A stretch of 64,000 nucleotides of DNA from Marinifilum breve (GTDB lineage: Bacteria > Bacteroidota > Bacteroidia > Bacteroidales > Marinifilaceae): positions 496,001 through 560,000 of the forward strand of contig NZ_QFLI01000003.1 of assembly GCF_003202155.1 (NCBI RefSeq). Direction: 5' to 3'. The first letter of the stretch is position 1, and the number at the start of each line of letters is the position of its first letter. A program made the position numbers and the translations under genes. Below, piece after piece: positions 18,813 to 28,354 of this stretch. The notes beneath the pieces are model-generated. The model made no database searches. It was not told where the DNA came from and saw only the letters and a program-made list of their open reading frames with translations.

Positions 18813-20159
18813 ATGAATAAATCATACGAACAAAGTCGCAGAAAATTTATCCGTAATGCAGCAGCTGCAGGCATAATTGGTGCTGTTGGTTTTAATAGTC
18901 TATTTACATCTTGCAAGGGAGGCAAGTCGAGAGAGTATGATTTTCCACCTATGCTACCTACAGCCCCTGATGGTCCGCTTTTAAAAGCTGGAGTGGTTGG
19001 TTGTGGATATCGTGGAACCGGTGCTGCCATTAATTTCCTAAACGCTGGTCAGAATTTGGAAATTGCAGCCTTGGCAGATGTTTTTCAGGATCGTGTTGAT
19101 GCTTGCAGAAAGCAAATCAAAGAAAAGAAGGGTGTCGAGGTATCGCCTGACAAATGCTTTATTGGTATCGATTCTTTTGAAAAACTGATGGAATGCGATT
19201 TGGATATCGTGATTTTGGCAACTCCACCTCACTTTAGACCGCAACATTTCGAAGCTTGCGTTAAGGCACAAAAACATGTTTTCATGGAAAAGCCTATCGC
19301 AGTAGATCCGGTTGGTGTACGATCGGTAATGGTTTCGGCAGAGAAAGCAAAAATGCTTGGTTTAACCGTTGTAACTGGCACAATCAAGCGACATCAGCAA
19401 GACTATATAGAAACCTTTAAGCAGGTAAACAGTGGTGCTATTGGAGAGATTGTATCGGCAAATAGCTATTACAATGTTGGGAAACTTTGGCATCGCAATC
19501 CAAGAGCAGATTGGTCGGAACTCGAAAATATGATTCGCAATTGGGTGAACTGGTGCTGGCTTTCGGGCGACCATATCGTAGAACAACATGTTCACAATCT
19601 GGATACCGTAAATTGGTTTGTTGGCAAACATCCTGAAAAAGCCATTGGTTTTGGAGCCCGTCATCAACGAATAACAGGCGATCAGTACGACATGTTTAGT
19701 GTGGATTTCGTGTATGATAAAGACATTCATTATCATAGCATGTGCCGTCAAATTAACGATTGCTCCAATTCGGTTTCCGATAGAATCCAAGGGACCAAGG
19801 GATATACCAATTGCGAGAATACCATTTTTGATTTAGATGGATCCGTAAAGTGGACATTCGATTATCCAAAGAAAGGAACAGGTAAAAACATAAGCCGATT
19901 ACAAACCAATCCTTTCGATCAAGAGCACATCGATTTGGTAACTTCTATTCGAACCAACAAGGCAATTAACGAAGCATTTCAAATTGCAGAATCTACCCTA
20001 ACAGGAATCATGGGAAGAGTTTCAGCCTATACTGGCAAAGAAGTTACTTGGGATGAAATGATGAATTCTGATTTGTATTTAGGACCCAAAACTTATGCAA
20101 TTGGTCCTGTGGATATACAAAAAGAGATTCCTAAACCTGGGAAAGCTCCAGCTATTTAA
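18813..20159 (+). CDS. exported Gfo/Idh/MocA-family oxidoreductase
   Basis: The 448-residue protein starts with a twin-arginine leader (SRRKFIRN...) ending in LFTSCKGG, which also fits a lipobox. The Rossmann motif AGVVGCGYRGTG lies near residue 57 and the catalytic-lysine motif is intact (MEKPIAVDP), unlike the GH109-type gene at the window start. It is therefore a pyridine-nucleotide-dependent sugar dehydrogenase/reductase of the periplasm, with folding and cofactor loading before Tat export. It starts 10 bases after the cytochrome-SUMF1 gene and ends the HTCS operon. Substrate unknown; a GH109-like hydrolase activity is possible but not supported by the EKP motif. Confidence 0.85.
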   Translation: MNKSYEQSRRKFIRNAAAAGIIGAVGFNSLFTSCKGGKSREYDFPPMLPTAPDGPLLKAGVVGCGYRGTGAAINFLNAGQNLEIAALADVFQDRVDACRKQIKEKKGVEVSPDKCFIGIDSFEKLMECDLDIVILATPPHFRPQHFEACVKAQKHVFMEKPIAVDPVGVRSVMVSAEKAKMLGLTVVTGTIKRHQQDYIETFKQVNSGAIGEIVSANSYYNVGKLWHRNPRADWSELENMIRNWVNWCWLSGDHIVEQHVHNLDTVNWFVGKHPEKAIGFGARHQRITGDQYDMFSVDFVYDKDIHYHSMCRQINDCSNSVSDRIQGTKGYTNCENTIFDLDGSVKWTFDYPKKGTGKNISRLQTNPFDQEHIDLVTSIRTNKAINEAFQIAESTLTGIMGRVSAYTGKEVTWDEMMNSDLYLGPKTYAIGPVDIQKEIPKPGKAPAI

Positions 20160-20177
20160 TCCACCATTAACTCCGTA

Positions 20178-20231
20178 ACCCCTGATTACAATTGAGTTTC
20201 CGAGCTCACGAGTGTATTTAATAAATCAGGG
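20178..20231 (+). repeat. diverged copy of the ACTCC..CCCTGATT/AATCAGGG palindromic repeat
   Basis: This copy begins like the other members (AACTCCGTAACCCCTGATT) but its second arm, AAATCAGGG, is pushed about 35 bases further away by an insertion-like loop. It is the first of four copies of this family seen in the window. Confidence 0.45.
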
Positions 20232-20235
20232 AGGG

Positions 20236-20368
20236 GCAAGCAGGCATATGCTGTCGCCGAGAGCAGGGGTATGCTCCCATCGAGAGCAGGGGTATGCTCC
20301 CGTCGAGAGCAGGGGTATGCTTCGGTCGAGAGCAGGGGTATGCTTCGGTCGAGAGCAGGGGTGTGCTC
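20236..20368 (+). repeat. 23-bp direct tandem repeat array with hairpin-forming units
   Basis: Five near-identical 23-base units start at 20259, 20282, 20305, 20328 and 20351, preceded by a degenerate sixth unit at 20236-20258 (about 16 of 23 bases shared). Each unit contains AGCA-GGGGTA-TGCT, a small inverted repeat extended to GAGCA/TGCTC in the CCC-type units. Units differ mainly in the last six bases (CCCATC, CCCGTC, TTCGGTC types). There are no spacers, so it is not CRISPR. It lies between two convergent genes. Confidence 0.9.
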
Positions 20369-20390
20369 AAATTACAAAGCCTAACCCGCT

Positions 20391-20495
20391 CCAGTGAATT
20401 TGTAATTCACAGGCTTGAAGTTTGGGATTTTTAATCCATAAAATCGAATTAAAAATTCTGAACTCCGTGATCACTGATCGCAAATCAGGGATAGC
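20391..20495 (+). repeat. dispersed palindromic intergenic repeat, copy A
   Basis: The copy contains GTGAATttgtAATTCAC, then GGATTTTTAATCC, an AAATCGAATTAAAAAT block, ACTCCGTGA and a decayed CTGATCGCAAATCAGGG palindrome. The same blocks recur in the same order at 39346-39452 and in shorter form at 39718-39771, so this is a multi-copy intergenic element. Confidence 0.75.
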
Positions 20496-20538
20496 AAAAA
20501 CCCCAAAGGTCAGATTTACACATCCTCTCTTTGGGGTT
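20495..20538 (-). terminator. rho-independent terminator of the GH20 gene
   Basis: AACCCCAAAG at 20499-20508 pairs perfectly with CTTTGGGGTT at 20529-20538. Read on the minus strand the stem is followed by TTTTTG, 24 bases after the GH20 stop codon. Confidence 0.8.
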
Positions 20539-20561
20539 AAGTTATCACTTAAAACAAACTA

Positions 20562-22145
20562 TTATTTTGTCTCTTGAATTTGTTCATCTGCCCAAGGCAC
20601 CAATTTCGATTGATAGTAATTGATATCCTGAAACTCAAATCTTGTTTTTTGTTTTCCCAATCGAACTTTGTACTCATCCCAGGAATTGTTTTGATCAGGT
20701 GACCACCCCAATTCTGCATAGCCCAATAATCGAGGAAAAATCAAATATTCAATGTCATCCATCGTTTCAATGGTTTCAGCCCAAAGCGGAGCTTCTATAC
20801 CGATAATATCCTCTTTGTCGATTCCTTCAACATTCCCTTCTAAAGTCCAATTGTAAGCCTTATCCACCTCAAGGTAGCCTGCCCAATGTAATCCTAGTGG
20901 CGAGATTGAGTCATATTGCATATCCATATAGGCACGAGTTGCTGGCGACATAAGTATTTTAACATCCTGCTTAACGGCTTTTAAAGCATTTTTAGGTTTG
21001 GTTTGCCAGAACTGTGCAACAGCACTTTTATCAAGCTCCGCAGCGGCAATATCTGCCCATCCCATTATTTTTTTATTGTGAGCAAGTATAATTTTTTGCA
21101 CTCTTTCGATAAACTTGATGTAATCTTTCTTCTTGGTTGCATGAGATTCATCACCTCCAATATGGATGTACTCACCAGGAGTTAAAGCAGCCAACTCACG
21201 AACTACGTCATCAATAAATTTGTAAGTAATTTCTTTGTTGGTGGCCAAAGTACTAAAACCAACACGAGTTCCAGTATAAGCCTTGCGTGCCTTTCCGTCA
21301 GCATTTAATTCTGCATACGAAGCCAAAGCAGCATTGGTATGTCCTGGCATGTCAATTTCAGGTACAATGGTAATAAATCGATCAGCTGCATATTGCACAA
21401 TCTCTTTGTATTGCTCTTGCGTATAGAAACCTCCTTCGCCTCCACCTACTTCGGTTTTTCCACCTATTTCGGTAAGTTTAGGCCACGATTTTATTTCAAT
21501 TCTCCACCCCTGATCATCTGTCAAATGGAGGTGCAAAACATTCATTTTGTATGCAGCCAAATAATCGATGTATTGCTTCACTTCATCAACATCGAAGAAA
21601 TGACGAACTACATCCAACATGGCACCACGATATCCATATTGTGGATAATCTTCGATGGTTCCGCTTGCAATTAACCAAGGTCCTTCTTGTTTCTTTTGAG
21701 ATTCAATTTTAGCAGGCAACAACTGACGAATGGTCTGAATTCCTCTATACAATCCTTCTGCTTTATAGGCTTGCAAAGAGATTTTACGAGCATCAATTGT
21801 CAAGTTGTATCCTTCTTTGCCTAACTTTTCAAATTTGTCATCAAGAATTAAGGATATACCTCGACTGCCCAGTGGCGATTTTAATTCTTTTATTTTAGGT
21901 TGAAATCCTGTTGCGGGCGCAATTAGATCCACCAAATGATTCGCAATTTTCTTTGCTTCCTCATTTCCAGTTTGGATATGAATTTGAGTATTCTTACTCC
22001 ACTCAAAAGAACTTCCCGTTGCTTCCAATTTAACTGGTTTCGGAATTAGATTTTCTTTGGCTAAATCCATTGGAACCGGCTCTTTACATGATGTGAATAC
22101 TAAAGCAATAAAAAGTACAAATAGTAAAGGTTTTAGTTTAGTCAT
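20562..22145 (-). CDS. GH20 beta-N-acetylhexosaminidase lipoprotein
   Basis: 527 residues with a lipoprotein leader (ALVFTSCKE, Cys20). A GH20b-like N-terminal domain (LIPKPVKLE... GYNLTID) precedes the catalytic barrel: YRGAMLDVVRHFF, LHLHLTDDQGWRIEI, IVPEIDMPGHT and the catalytic Asp-Glu pair in HIGGDESH (D332, E333). It removes terminal beta-linked GlcNAc or GalNAc in the periplasm or at the surface. The ROK kinase starts 35 bases upstream, so the two are probably one transcript supplying and phosphorylating the released sugar. Confidence 0.95.
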   Translation of the reverse strand: MTKLKPLLFVLFIALVFTSCKEPVPMDLAKENLIPKPVKLEATGSSFEWSKNTQIHIQTGNEEAKKIANHLVDLIAPATGFQPKIKELKSPLGSRGISLILDDKFEKLGKEGYNLTIDARKISLQAYKAEGLYRGIQTIRQLLPAKIESQKKQEGPWLIASGTIEDYPQYGYRGAMLDVVRHFFDVDEVKQYIDYLAAYKMNVLHLHLTDDQGWRIEIKSWPKLTEIGGKTEVGGGEGGFYTQEQYKEIVQYAADRFITIVPEIDMPGHTNAALASYAELNADGKARKAYTGTRVGFSTLATNKEITYKFIDDVVRELAALTPGEYIHIGGDESHATKKKDYIKFIERVQKIILAHNKKIMGWADIAAAELDKSAVAQFWQTKPKNALKAVKQDVKILMSPATRAYMDMQYDSISPLGLHWAGYLEVDKAYNWTLEGNVEGIDKEDIIGIEAPLWAETIETMDDIEYLIFPRLLGYAELGWSPDQNNSWDEYKVRLGKQKTRFEFQDINYYQSKLVPWADEQIQETK

Positions 22146-22180
22146 CGTTGTGTATTTTGATTGGTGTTTGTTGATTCAAA

Positions 22181-23137
22181 TCATGATACGATCTTTTCAT
22201 CGTTCCAAATTAAGGCAGCCGCTCCTAATATTGCAGCATCATCGCCCAATTGAGAAGGTAACAATTTCACCTTATCCTTGTATAGGAACAACATATTCTC
22301 ATCCATAGCTTCTTTCACCGGATCGAAAAGCAAGTCTCCTGCCTTGGCCAAACCTCCAAATAAGAAAATAGCTTCTGGAGCTGTTACTGATGCCACATTG
22401 GCCAAAGCTTCCCCAAGCATTTTTCCTGTATATTTAAATGTTTCCAATGCGACAGGATCACCTTCATTAGCCGCTTCGGCAACCATTTTTGCACTCAGGT
22501 TATTAAAAGGAACATCGCGCAATGAACTTTCGCCTAAATGCTTTGCCAATAATTTGTATACCGATCTTTTTACACCTGTTGCAGATACGTAAGTTTCCAA
22601 ACATCCTTTTCTACCACAAGCACAATCTCTACCTCCCGGACGAACAATGATGTGTCCTACTTCTCCTGCGAAACCTTCATATCCATATAGTAAATCGCCA
22701 TTAACAACAATTCCACTACCCAAACCTGTTCCCAAAGTAATTACCATGAAATCAGACATATTTTTGGCACCACCAAAAATTCTTTCACCCAATGCAGCAG
22801 CATTGGCATCATTGGTAACTTTTACCGGAACATTTAATTTCTCATTTACCATTTTAGCAATTGGCAGCGTACCTTTCCATCTTAGGTTAGCAGCATTCTC
22901 TATTGTTCCGGTTCTATAACTGCCATTAGGAGCCCCTATTCCAACACCAACAATACGTACTTCAACATTCTCAAGCGAAGATTTTATCTCTGCAATCAAA
23001 TCATCAATATAATCTTCAAAATGCTCCTTTGTTTGGGTAGGAATATGTCCCTCAGCTATAGTATTCCCTTTAGAGTCAATACATCCAAATACTGTATTTG
23101 TTCCACCAATGTCGATTCCAATTGCTATTTCTGTCAT
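22181..23137 (-). CDS. ROK-family sugar kinase (glucokinase/N-acetylhexosamine kinase type)
   Basis: 318 residues. The ATP-binding start GIDIGGTNT is at 7-15, the catalytic Asp lies in VTNDANAAALGE (D110), and the ROK zinc motif is complete (E159, H162, C172, C174, C179 in GHIIVRPGG..CACGRKGCLE). No DNA-binding domain is present, so it is a kinase rather than a regulator. Between GH20 and NagB, GlcNAc or GalNAc phosphorylation at C6 is the likely job, although family members often take glucose. It has its own upstream spacer with a terminator before it, so it and GH20 may form a separate transcript. Confidence 0.88.
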   Translation of the reverse strand: MTEIAIGIDIGGTNTVFGCIDSKGNTIAEGHIPTQTKEHFEDYIDDLIAEIKSSLENVEVRIVGVGIGAPNGSYRTGTIENAANLRWKGTLPIAKMVNEKLNVPVKVTNDANAAALGERIFGGAKNMSDFMVITLGTGLGSGIVVNGDLLYGYEGFAGEVGHIIVRPGGRDCACGRKGCLETYVSATGVKRSVYKLLAKHLGESSLRDVPFNNLSAKMVAEAANEGDPVALETFKYTGKMLGEALANVASVTAPEAIFLFGGLAKAGDLLFDPVKEAMDENMLFLYKDKVKLLPSQLGDDAAILGAAALIWNDEKIVS

Positions 23138-23401
23138 CCTATTATTTAAATTTTCTTTCGGCCAATGGGCCTATTAATTATTCCAGGCAAAGAGCTCCAA
23201 AAGATGAAGAAATGTGTAAGTCTGGTTGCTCTGAATTAGCTTCACCCGAGAAATCCACTTAAGACCTGATTCAATATTTTCGTCTGGTAAATTTGTGCAA
23301 AATCCACGATACAATCCAGTTTCAATTCAATTTTCTTTTAACACAATCAAATCTTTCAATGATTAAGAACCTATTACTCCAATTAGAGACTGGTTCCTAA
23401 T
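23138..23401. other. upstream region of the ROK kinase-GH20 pair
   Basis: About 260 bases between the nagB terminator and the kinase start have no reading frame of note. A promoter must lie here if the terminator at 23402-23441 works, but I see no perfect TAnnTTTG box. Confidence 0.4.
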
Positions 23402-23441
23402 AAAAAAAAATGGACCGAAGGGCCTAAACCCTCCGATCCTA
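23402..23441 (-). terminator. terminator of the NagB-PIG-L gene
   Basis: On the minus strand an 11-base-pair stem (GGATCGGAGGG with CCCTTCGGTCC, counting G-U pairs) is followed by a run of nine T. It lies about 20 bases after the stop at 23460. Confidence 0.8.
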
Positions 23442-23459
23442 TGGTATTTGTGTGTGGTA

Positions 23460-25787
23460 CTAAAACGGATTTTCTTCTACAGCTTTTTCCAAATCTTTAG
23501 CCATTGTAACAAACTCATCGGCGGTCATTTCTTTCATGTAAACCAATCCGTGAGTTGCTCTTACCAATGGGTGATTATTTTCGTAGAAGAAATTTTTACC
23601 CAACAAGAGTTGAATTTGCTTTAATTGCTGTACCCAAACTTTTTGAGTCAGCTCATTAAACTTGCCATCGTACTCATAACTTGGGAATGATGCATTTACC
23701 TGACTCATATAACATTCGGTAAATGAATTCTCCAATACATCAAGAGAGTTTAAGGATACCGGTACAATATAATCAGCATCTGCCGGATGATATTTGAACC
23801 AAACATTTCTGTATCCAATAATTCTTAATTTAGAAAGATCCTCTTCTTCTCCCCACTCCTTAACAGCTCCTGCAATTGCTTGCAAAACTTTGTAGTGAGT
23901 ATCAGGACCACTTCCTTCCGGATCCATAGCCAAACTAATGGTAGTTGGCTTGTATTTTCTAAATTCTTCCAAAACCGGAAGCATATCTCTGTTCTTTTCA
24001 GGAAGCTCAGTAAAAATATCTCCCTTATAGAATCCAAGACGCAAGTGGTGAACATTGTTCACAGGAACACCGAAGTGGCCCCATACCAATTCTTCTTCGA
24101 ACTCACGAACCATACCCTTCATTTTCTGAACCTCTGGTGAATTCTTTCCACCATCGTAAGAACTTTCCAGCTCACCAATTACACTTGCAATTACTTTATT
24201 TAAATGGAACTTGTCCTGTACTTTCCAAATTCCTACTATCGATCTGATAACACGGTGACACAAACCTCTACGCTTACCATTCTCGTTACGCTCAGCAACT
24301 GAGTTCAAGAAGTGAGAAACGTCTTTGTCCCATTTTTTATCATATCCTGCTTCAAAGAAATCAGGATATTCCAACATCTGAACCTGACCTTTTGCAATAA
24401 ACTCCTGACACTCTTTTAAAACGCCAATGATAAATCCATTGGTAACCGCAGTAAAACCAGAAGTCAATACCGAGAAGTGAATTTCGTTACTTGCTGAACG
24501 CATCTGACGATTGGTGTAAGGCATAATTCCCAACATGATATCATCATGATGTGGTCCTGTATGATAGATCACCTCATCATTGTCAGCTTTCATTCCTTTT
24601 TCAAGCTTATTTTGGATAGCATCGATAACCAACTGTACCGTATCCTCACTTAAATTAGGAATCTGACTGGTATATGGATCAGCTTTTAAATCTTCAAGCG
24701 TTAGGTGATGACCGTATTTATTAAGCTTCTGACACAAATCGATTACTGCTTTCTCAGTTTTTGTTTGTGTCCACTCACCCTCTTTGTAATACTGATTTAC
24801 AGAATCGGTAAGCTTACATGCTGCACCAGTTGTCAAGTAAAAACGGCTGTTTTTCTGACGTTGAAGTACTGAAGCAGGATAAACTGCATCAGGCTTACTT
24901 TCCAATGAACCTTTTACGATATCTGCTTTAGCTTCACCAGCTGCAAAAATGATTGAAACAGCATCTTTATCGTGAGTAATTGTATCCAAACCAATGGTAA
25001 TCACCAATCGATTTCTCGATACTTCGATTCCTCCCAAATCACCAGCAGCAACTGCTTGTGTTTCGAAGTTGGTTTTGGTTAATCTTGTAGTTGAATAGTG
25101 ATCCGAACCACGCGTATTAAATGCAATGTGACCATCAGGACCTATTCCGCCTAAGAAGAAACCAATTCCGCCTTTTTCACGAATCTTTTGCTCATATTGT
25201 GTACACCAATTGTCAATCATAAAGATTGAATCTTGTTGCATTTTCTCCACTTCACTTGTTGCCTCACGATAACGAAGCGACAAATCGATATTATAATCTG
25301 GGAATACCTCAAGGAATGATTTATTATCTACCAAAGGAATTTCCTCAGAGTTAATCAACAACGCATTTTCTTTCTTCAATCCAAATCCTTCGATATAATA
25401 TTTCATCACATAGTTGTAAAAACTATTGTGCTGACGAGGATCAATTGGATAAAACTCATCGATTTGAACAAATTGTAATCCACTCAAATCAGGCTTAGCC
25501 ATATCGCCTAAACCGTACTGTGAACGAATCTCGATTCCTTTCTCATTTTCCCAGTTTTCTAATAAAAACTGCGTGTATTTGATAAAGTACTCAGGAGTCT
25601 TACCAGTTGGCAAACTAATTACTCCATTAGGGTTTTGCTCCGCCCATTCCAAAAAGCGTAGCGAGGTCATTAATCCTAATTTCGGGAAATTATCAACCGT
25701 AACATATGGAATTTGGGCTGTCATTTCCTGCATTCCTGATAATTCATAGAATGCTTGCTCTACTTTTGATTCAAATCTTTTTTCCAT
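23460..25787 (-). CDS. nagB: glucosamine-6-phosphate deaminase fused to a PIG-L/LmbE-like domain
   Basis: 775 residues. Residues about 1-330 are NagB-like: SLPTGKTPEYF near 58-68, QIDEFYPIDP with the catalytic Asp region, and GGIGPDGHIAFN at 213-224. They convert glucosamine-6-P to fructose-6-P and ammonia. Residues about 400-775 resemble the PIG-L/LmbE de-N-acetylase fold, starting HTGPHHDDIMLG (the usual HPDD is HHDD). Such NagB-PIG-L fusions are known in Bacteroidota. The tail might supply the de-N-acetylation that NagA normally does, since no nagA is visible in the window; that is inference. It lies between the NahK-like kinase and the ROK kinase. Confidence 0.92.
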   Translation of the reverse strand: MEKRFESKVEQAFYELSGMQEMTAQIPYVTVDNFPKLGLMTSLRFLEWAEQNPNGVISLPTGKTPEYFIKYTQFLLENWENEKGIEIRSQYGLGDMAKPDLSGLQFVQIDEFYPIDPRQHNSFYNYVMKYYIEGFGLKKENALLINSEEIPLVDNKSFLEVFPDYNIDLSLRYREATSEVEKMQQDSIFMIDNWCTQYEQKIREKGGIGFFLGGIGPDGHIAFNTRGSDHYSTTRLTKTNFETQAVAAGDLGGIEVSRNRLVITIGLDTITHDKDAVSIIFAAGEAKADIVKGSLESKPDAVYPASVLQRQKNSRFYLTTGAACKLTDSVNQYYKEGEWTQTKTEKAVIDLCQKLNKYGHHLTLEDLKADPYTSQIPNLSEDTVQLVIDAIQNKLEKGMKADNDEVIYHTGPHHDDIMLGIMPYTNRQMRSASNEIHFSVLTSGFTAVTNGFIIGVLKECQEFIAKGQVQMLEYPDFFEAGYDKKWDKDVSHFLNSVAERNENGKRRGLCHRVIRSIVGIWKVQDKFHLNKVIASVIGELESSYDGGKNSPEVQKMKGMVREFEEELVWGHFGVPVNNVHHLRLGFYKGDIFTELPEKNRDMLPVLEEFRKYKPTTISLAMDPEGSGPDTHYKVLQAIAGAVKEWGEEEDLSKLRIIGYRNVWFKYHPADADYIVPVSLNSLDVLENSFTECYMSQVNASFPSYEYDGKFNELTQKVWVQQLKQIQLLLGKNFFYENNHPLVRATHGLVYMKEMTADEFVTMAKDLEKAVEENPF

Positions 25788-25877
25788 TTCTCTCTAATAA
25801 TTCTTTTTCGGCTTAATCTCCACCACACAAGGAGAAAACGGTTTGTTATCTATGAGTTAGATATTATTACACTATTT

Positions 25878-26981
25878 TTAGGCAGACAACTCCTTACTAT
25901 ACTGATTCACCACCTTATTCATTTCTTCGAACTGCTCTTCCATGCTTGTAAGCAATTTATACTGTGCATGAGTTCGAACCAAATTGTGTTCTGGTGATTT
26001 CACTTTGTAATAATTGTCTCCATCTATATAATCCATAAGGAATCTTAGCACTTGTTCGTAAGTGATATACTTGGCAGAGAAAGCTAGATACTCCAGTTCC
26101 TTTTCAGTTAGGAACGAAATTGTTTCTCCCAAATAACCTTTTGTATAAGCTGTGAAAATCTCCATATCCATGCTTACGTTATCAAGGTTTTCATCATCCT
26201 CCAAACCAGTGTTTGTATATGATCTCATTGCATCACCATAATCATTCAATACTGTACTATTCAAAACAGTATCTAAATCGATAACACATAAATCACTTCC
26301 ATCCTGATCGAAAAGAATGTTATTGATTTTAGTATCGTTGTGAGTTACACGAGTTGGAATGGTTCCATTTTCAACCAGCTCCCAAAACTTCAACATCTCC
26401 TCACGACGAGACTCAACCCATTCTATTTCTTTCTGTAAATCTTTTTTTCTACCTACAGGATCATTCGCCAATACTTCATCCCATTGCTTAAAACGGAATC
26501 TGATATTGTGAAATCCTGGAAGAATATCAACCAAAGGCTCTTTCATATCCGCCAACATCGCCTGGAATTTTCCAATTCCCTTTCCTCCTGCGAATGCCAA
26601 TTCTGGACTATCAGCTGCTTCATAAGTAATATTGTCCTTAATGAACATGCATATCGTCCAATAATCATTATTCTCATCTGCAAAATAAGGAAGCCCTTCT
26701 TCAGTAACATTAATAGTCATTGCTTCGCGACTAGTATCTCCACCTGCAGCTTTAATTTTTGCTTTCAAGTGAGCCGTTACTTTTTGAATATTTCCCATCA
26801 TTCCGGGAACATCCTTAAAAATGTTGGTATTCTTTCTTTGTAGTATATAATTTGGTGATTCTTCTCCCTCTGTAGTGATCAGAAAAGTATCATTAATAAA
26901 TCCTTCACCTAATGGCTTAATATCCTCGATCTTTCCTTCCAATACGAATCTCGAAGCAACATCAAACAACTTATCCTTCAT
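25878..26981 (-). CDS. NahK-like N-acetylhexosamine 1-kinase (APH-fold phosphotransferase)
   Basis: 367 residues of the aminoglycoside-phosphotransferase fold. The N-lobe has LGEGFINDTF at 24-33 and the ILQRKN lysine strand near 46-51. The catalytic loop is THNDTKINNILFD (H214, D216, N221) and the metal motif is VIDLDTV (D235, D237). The whole layout matches the N-acetylhexosamine 1-kinase of the lacto-N-biose/galacto-N-biose pathway, which makes GlcNAc-1-P or GalNAc-1-P. It sits 46 bases after the MFS gene and near a sugar nucleotidyltransferase, so salvage to a nucleotide sugar is possible. A homoserine or choline kinase-like function is less likely here. Confidence 0.8.
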   Translation of the reverse strand: MKDKLFDVASRFVLEGKIEDIKPLGEGFINDTFLITTEGEESPNYILQRKNTNIFKDVPGMMGNIQKVTAHLKAKIKAAGGDTSREAMTINVTEEGLPYFADENNDYWTICMFIKDNITYEAADSPELAFAGGKGIGKFQAMLADMKEPLVDILPGFHNIRFRFKQWDEVLANDPVGRKKDLQKEIEWVESRREEMLKFWELVENGTIPTRVTHNDTKINNILFDQDGSDLCVIDLDTVLNSTVLNDYGDAMRSYTNTGLEDDENLDNVSMDMEIFTAYTKGYLGETISFLTEKELEYLAFSAKYITYEQVLRFLMDYIDGDNYYKVKSPEHNLVRTHAQYKLLTSMEEQFEEMNKVVNQYSKELSA

Positions 26982-27027
26982 AATTTATCTTTAAATGGTG
27001 TATCCAAATGCAACACCTATTTTCAAT

Positions 27028-28251
27028 TTATTTCGTTCTTACCTTATGTCCTTTTATTCCGTAGTATAAAATGTATAGGAAACATGGTACACAAATCCAA
27101 TATGCATTTTGTCCTCCTACAGCATCTTTCACGAATCCATAAAGAGTAGGAATAATAGCTCCACCAACAATTGCAATTACCATTAAAGATGATCCTGCCT
27201 TGGTAAACTTACCCAAGTCGGTCATTGCTAAAGGCCAAAGTGCAGGCCACATCAACGAACATCCCAAAGCCATAAATACAATGAAGAAAATAGACCATTC
27301 TGCAGGTACTAAAACAACCATTAGAGATCCAAACAACGCAGCAATTGCACAAATTTTAAGTGCTGCAGCCTGACTAATATATTTAGGGATAAAAATGATA
27401 CCACAGATATATCCAATCACCATTCCAACCGGAGCAATCCATGCATAATATTCAGGATTTGCTAAACCTAAACTCTCTGCATAATCCACCAAGGTTCCAA
27501 GAGATACTGTTTCAACTCCTACATACAGGAACAAAGCAAATACACCTAAAAGCAAGTGTGGAAACTGCCATACTGATGTTTTATTCGCAGCATATGGACA
27601 TTCCTCAGCAGAATCTTCGTCTTCTCCGGCAGCTTTCACTTCAGGAAGTTTAGCAACCATTGCCAAAACACCTAATAAAATGAAAATCGCAATAATGATA
27701 TAGAAAGGAACATTAATATCAGTAAGTGCAACATCCTTTACTTCTTTACCAATGACCAATGCCAAGAATAAAGGAGCAATAGGCCAAGCCAATTTGTTGG
27801 CAACTCCCATATAACTCATTCTCTTTGCAGCACTTTCCATTGGACCTAAAATGGTGATGTACGGATTTACAGATGCCTGTAAGAAAGTATTTCCCATTCC
27901 ACTAATAAATGATGCTACCAAAAACAATGGAAGACTTTCCATTTGTGCAGATGGAATAAACAGATAGAAACCAAGTGCAAACATCAAAAACGACAATGCC
28001 ATTGTTTTCTTATATCCGATTTTCCCAATTACCAATGATGCAGGGTAACCAAAAATTAAGAATGCAGAAAAGGTTGCTGCAATAACCAAATATGATTCTG
28101 CAGATGAGATTCCTAATGTTTTATTCAATAAAGGAACGATATAACTATTAATTCCTAAGGCAAAACCAATTGCAAAAAACATCACCCCAACCACAATCAG
28201 TGGGATCATGAATTTCTTTGTTCCAGAGTCTGTTGTTTGTGTACTCACCAT
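27028..28251 (-). CDS. FGHS-type MFS sugar permease, probably for N-acetylhexosamines
   Basis: 407 residues with about 12 predicted membrane helices. The start (MIPLIVVGVMFFAIGFALGIN) and the loop VNPYITILGPMESAAKRMS are typical of the fucose-galactose-glucose-hexosamine proton symporter family that includes FucP and NagP. A Cys/Asp/Glu-rich loop (GEDEDSAEECPYA) lies mid-protein. Surrounded by NahK, NagB and a ROK regulator, GlcNAc or GalNAc is the probable cargo across the inner membrane. Confidence 0.88.
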   Translation of the reverse strand: MVSTQTTDSGTKKFMIPLIVVGVMFFAIGFALGINSYIVPLLNKTLGISSAESYLVIAATFSAFLIFGYPASLVIGKIGYKKTMALSFLMFALGFYLFIPSAQMESLPLFLVASFISGMGNTFLQASVNPYITILGPMESAAKRMSYMGVANKLAWPIAPLFLALVIGKEVKDVALTDINVPFYIIIAIFILLGVLAMVAKLPEVKAAGEDEDSAEECPYAANKTSVWQFPHLLLGVFALFLYVGVETVSLGTLVDYAESLGLANPEYYAWIAPVGMVIGYICGIIFIPKYISQAAALKICAIAALFGSLMVVLVPAEWSIFFIVFMALGCSLMWPALWPLAMTDLGKFTKAGSSLMVIAIVGGAIIPTLYGFVKDAVGGQNAYWICVPCFLYILYYGIKGHKVRTK

Positions 28252-28354
28252 AACAATAAATTTATTTTCAATTAATGATTTTCTATAATTTAGCGCTTAT
28301 GGTTTCTCTCCAACTAGTTATATCTCACATCGCAGAAACCATGTACTTACAATA

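Noticed and set aside
20236-20368. Tandem 23-bp units as a CRISPR array
   Set aside because: Units are contiguous without unique spacers and no cas genes are present.
20212-20397. A 61-residue plus-strand frame with Arg/Glu/Gly-rich repeats
   Set aside because: It is a by-product of the 23-bp tandem array; the repeat is not in frame-preserving units (23 is not a multiple of 3) and there is no conserved start signal.
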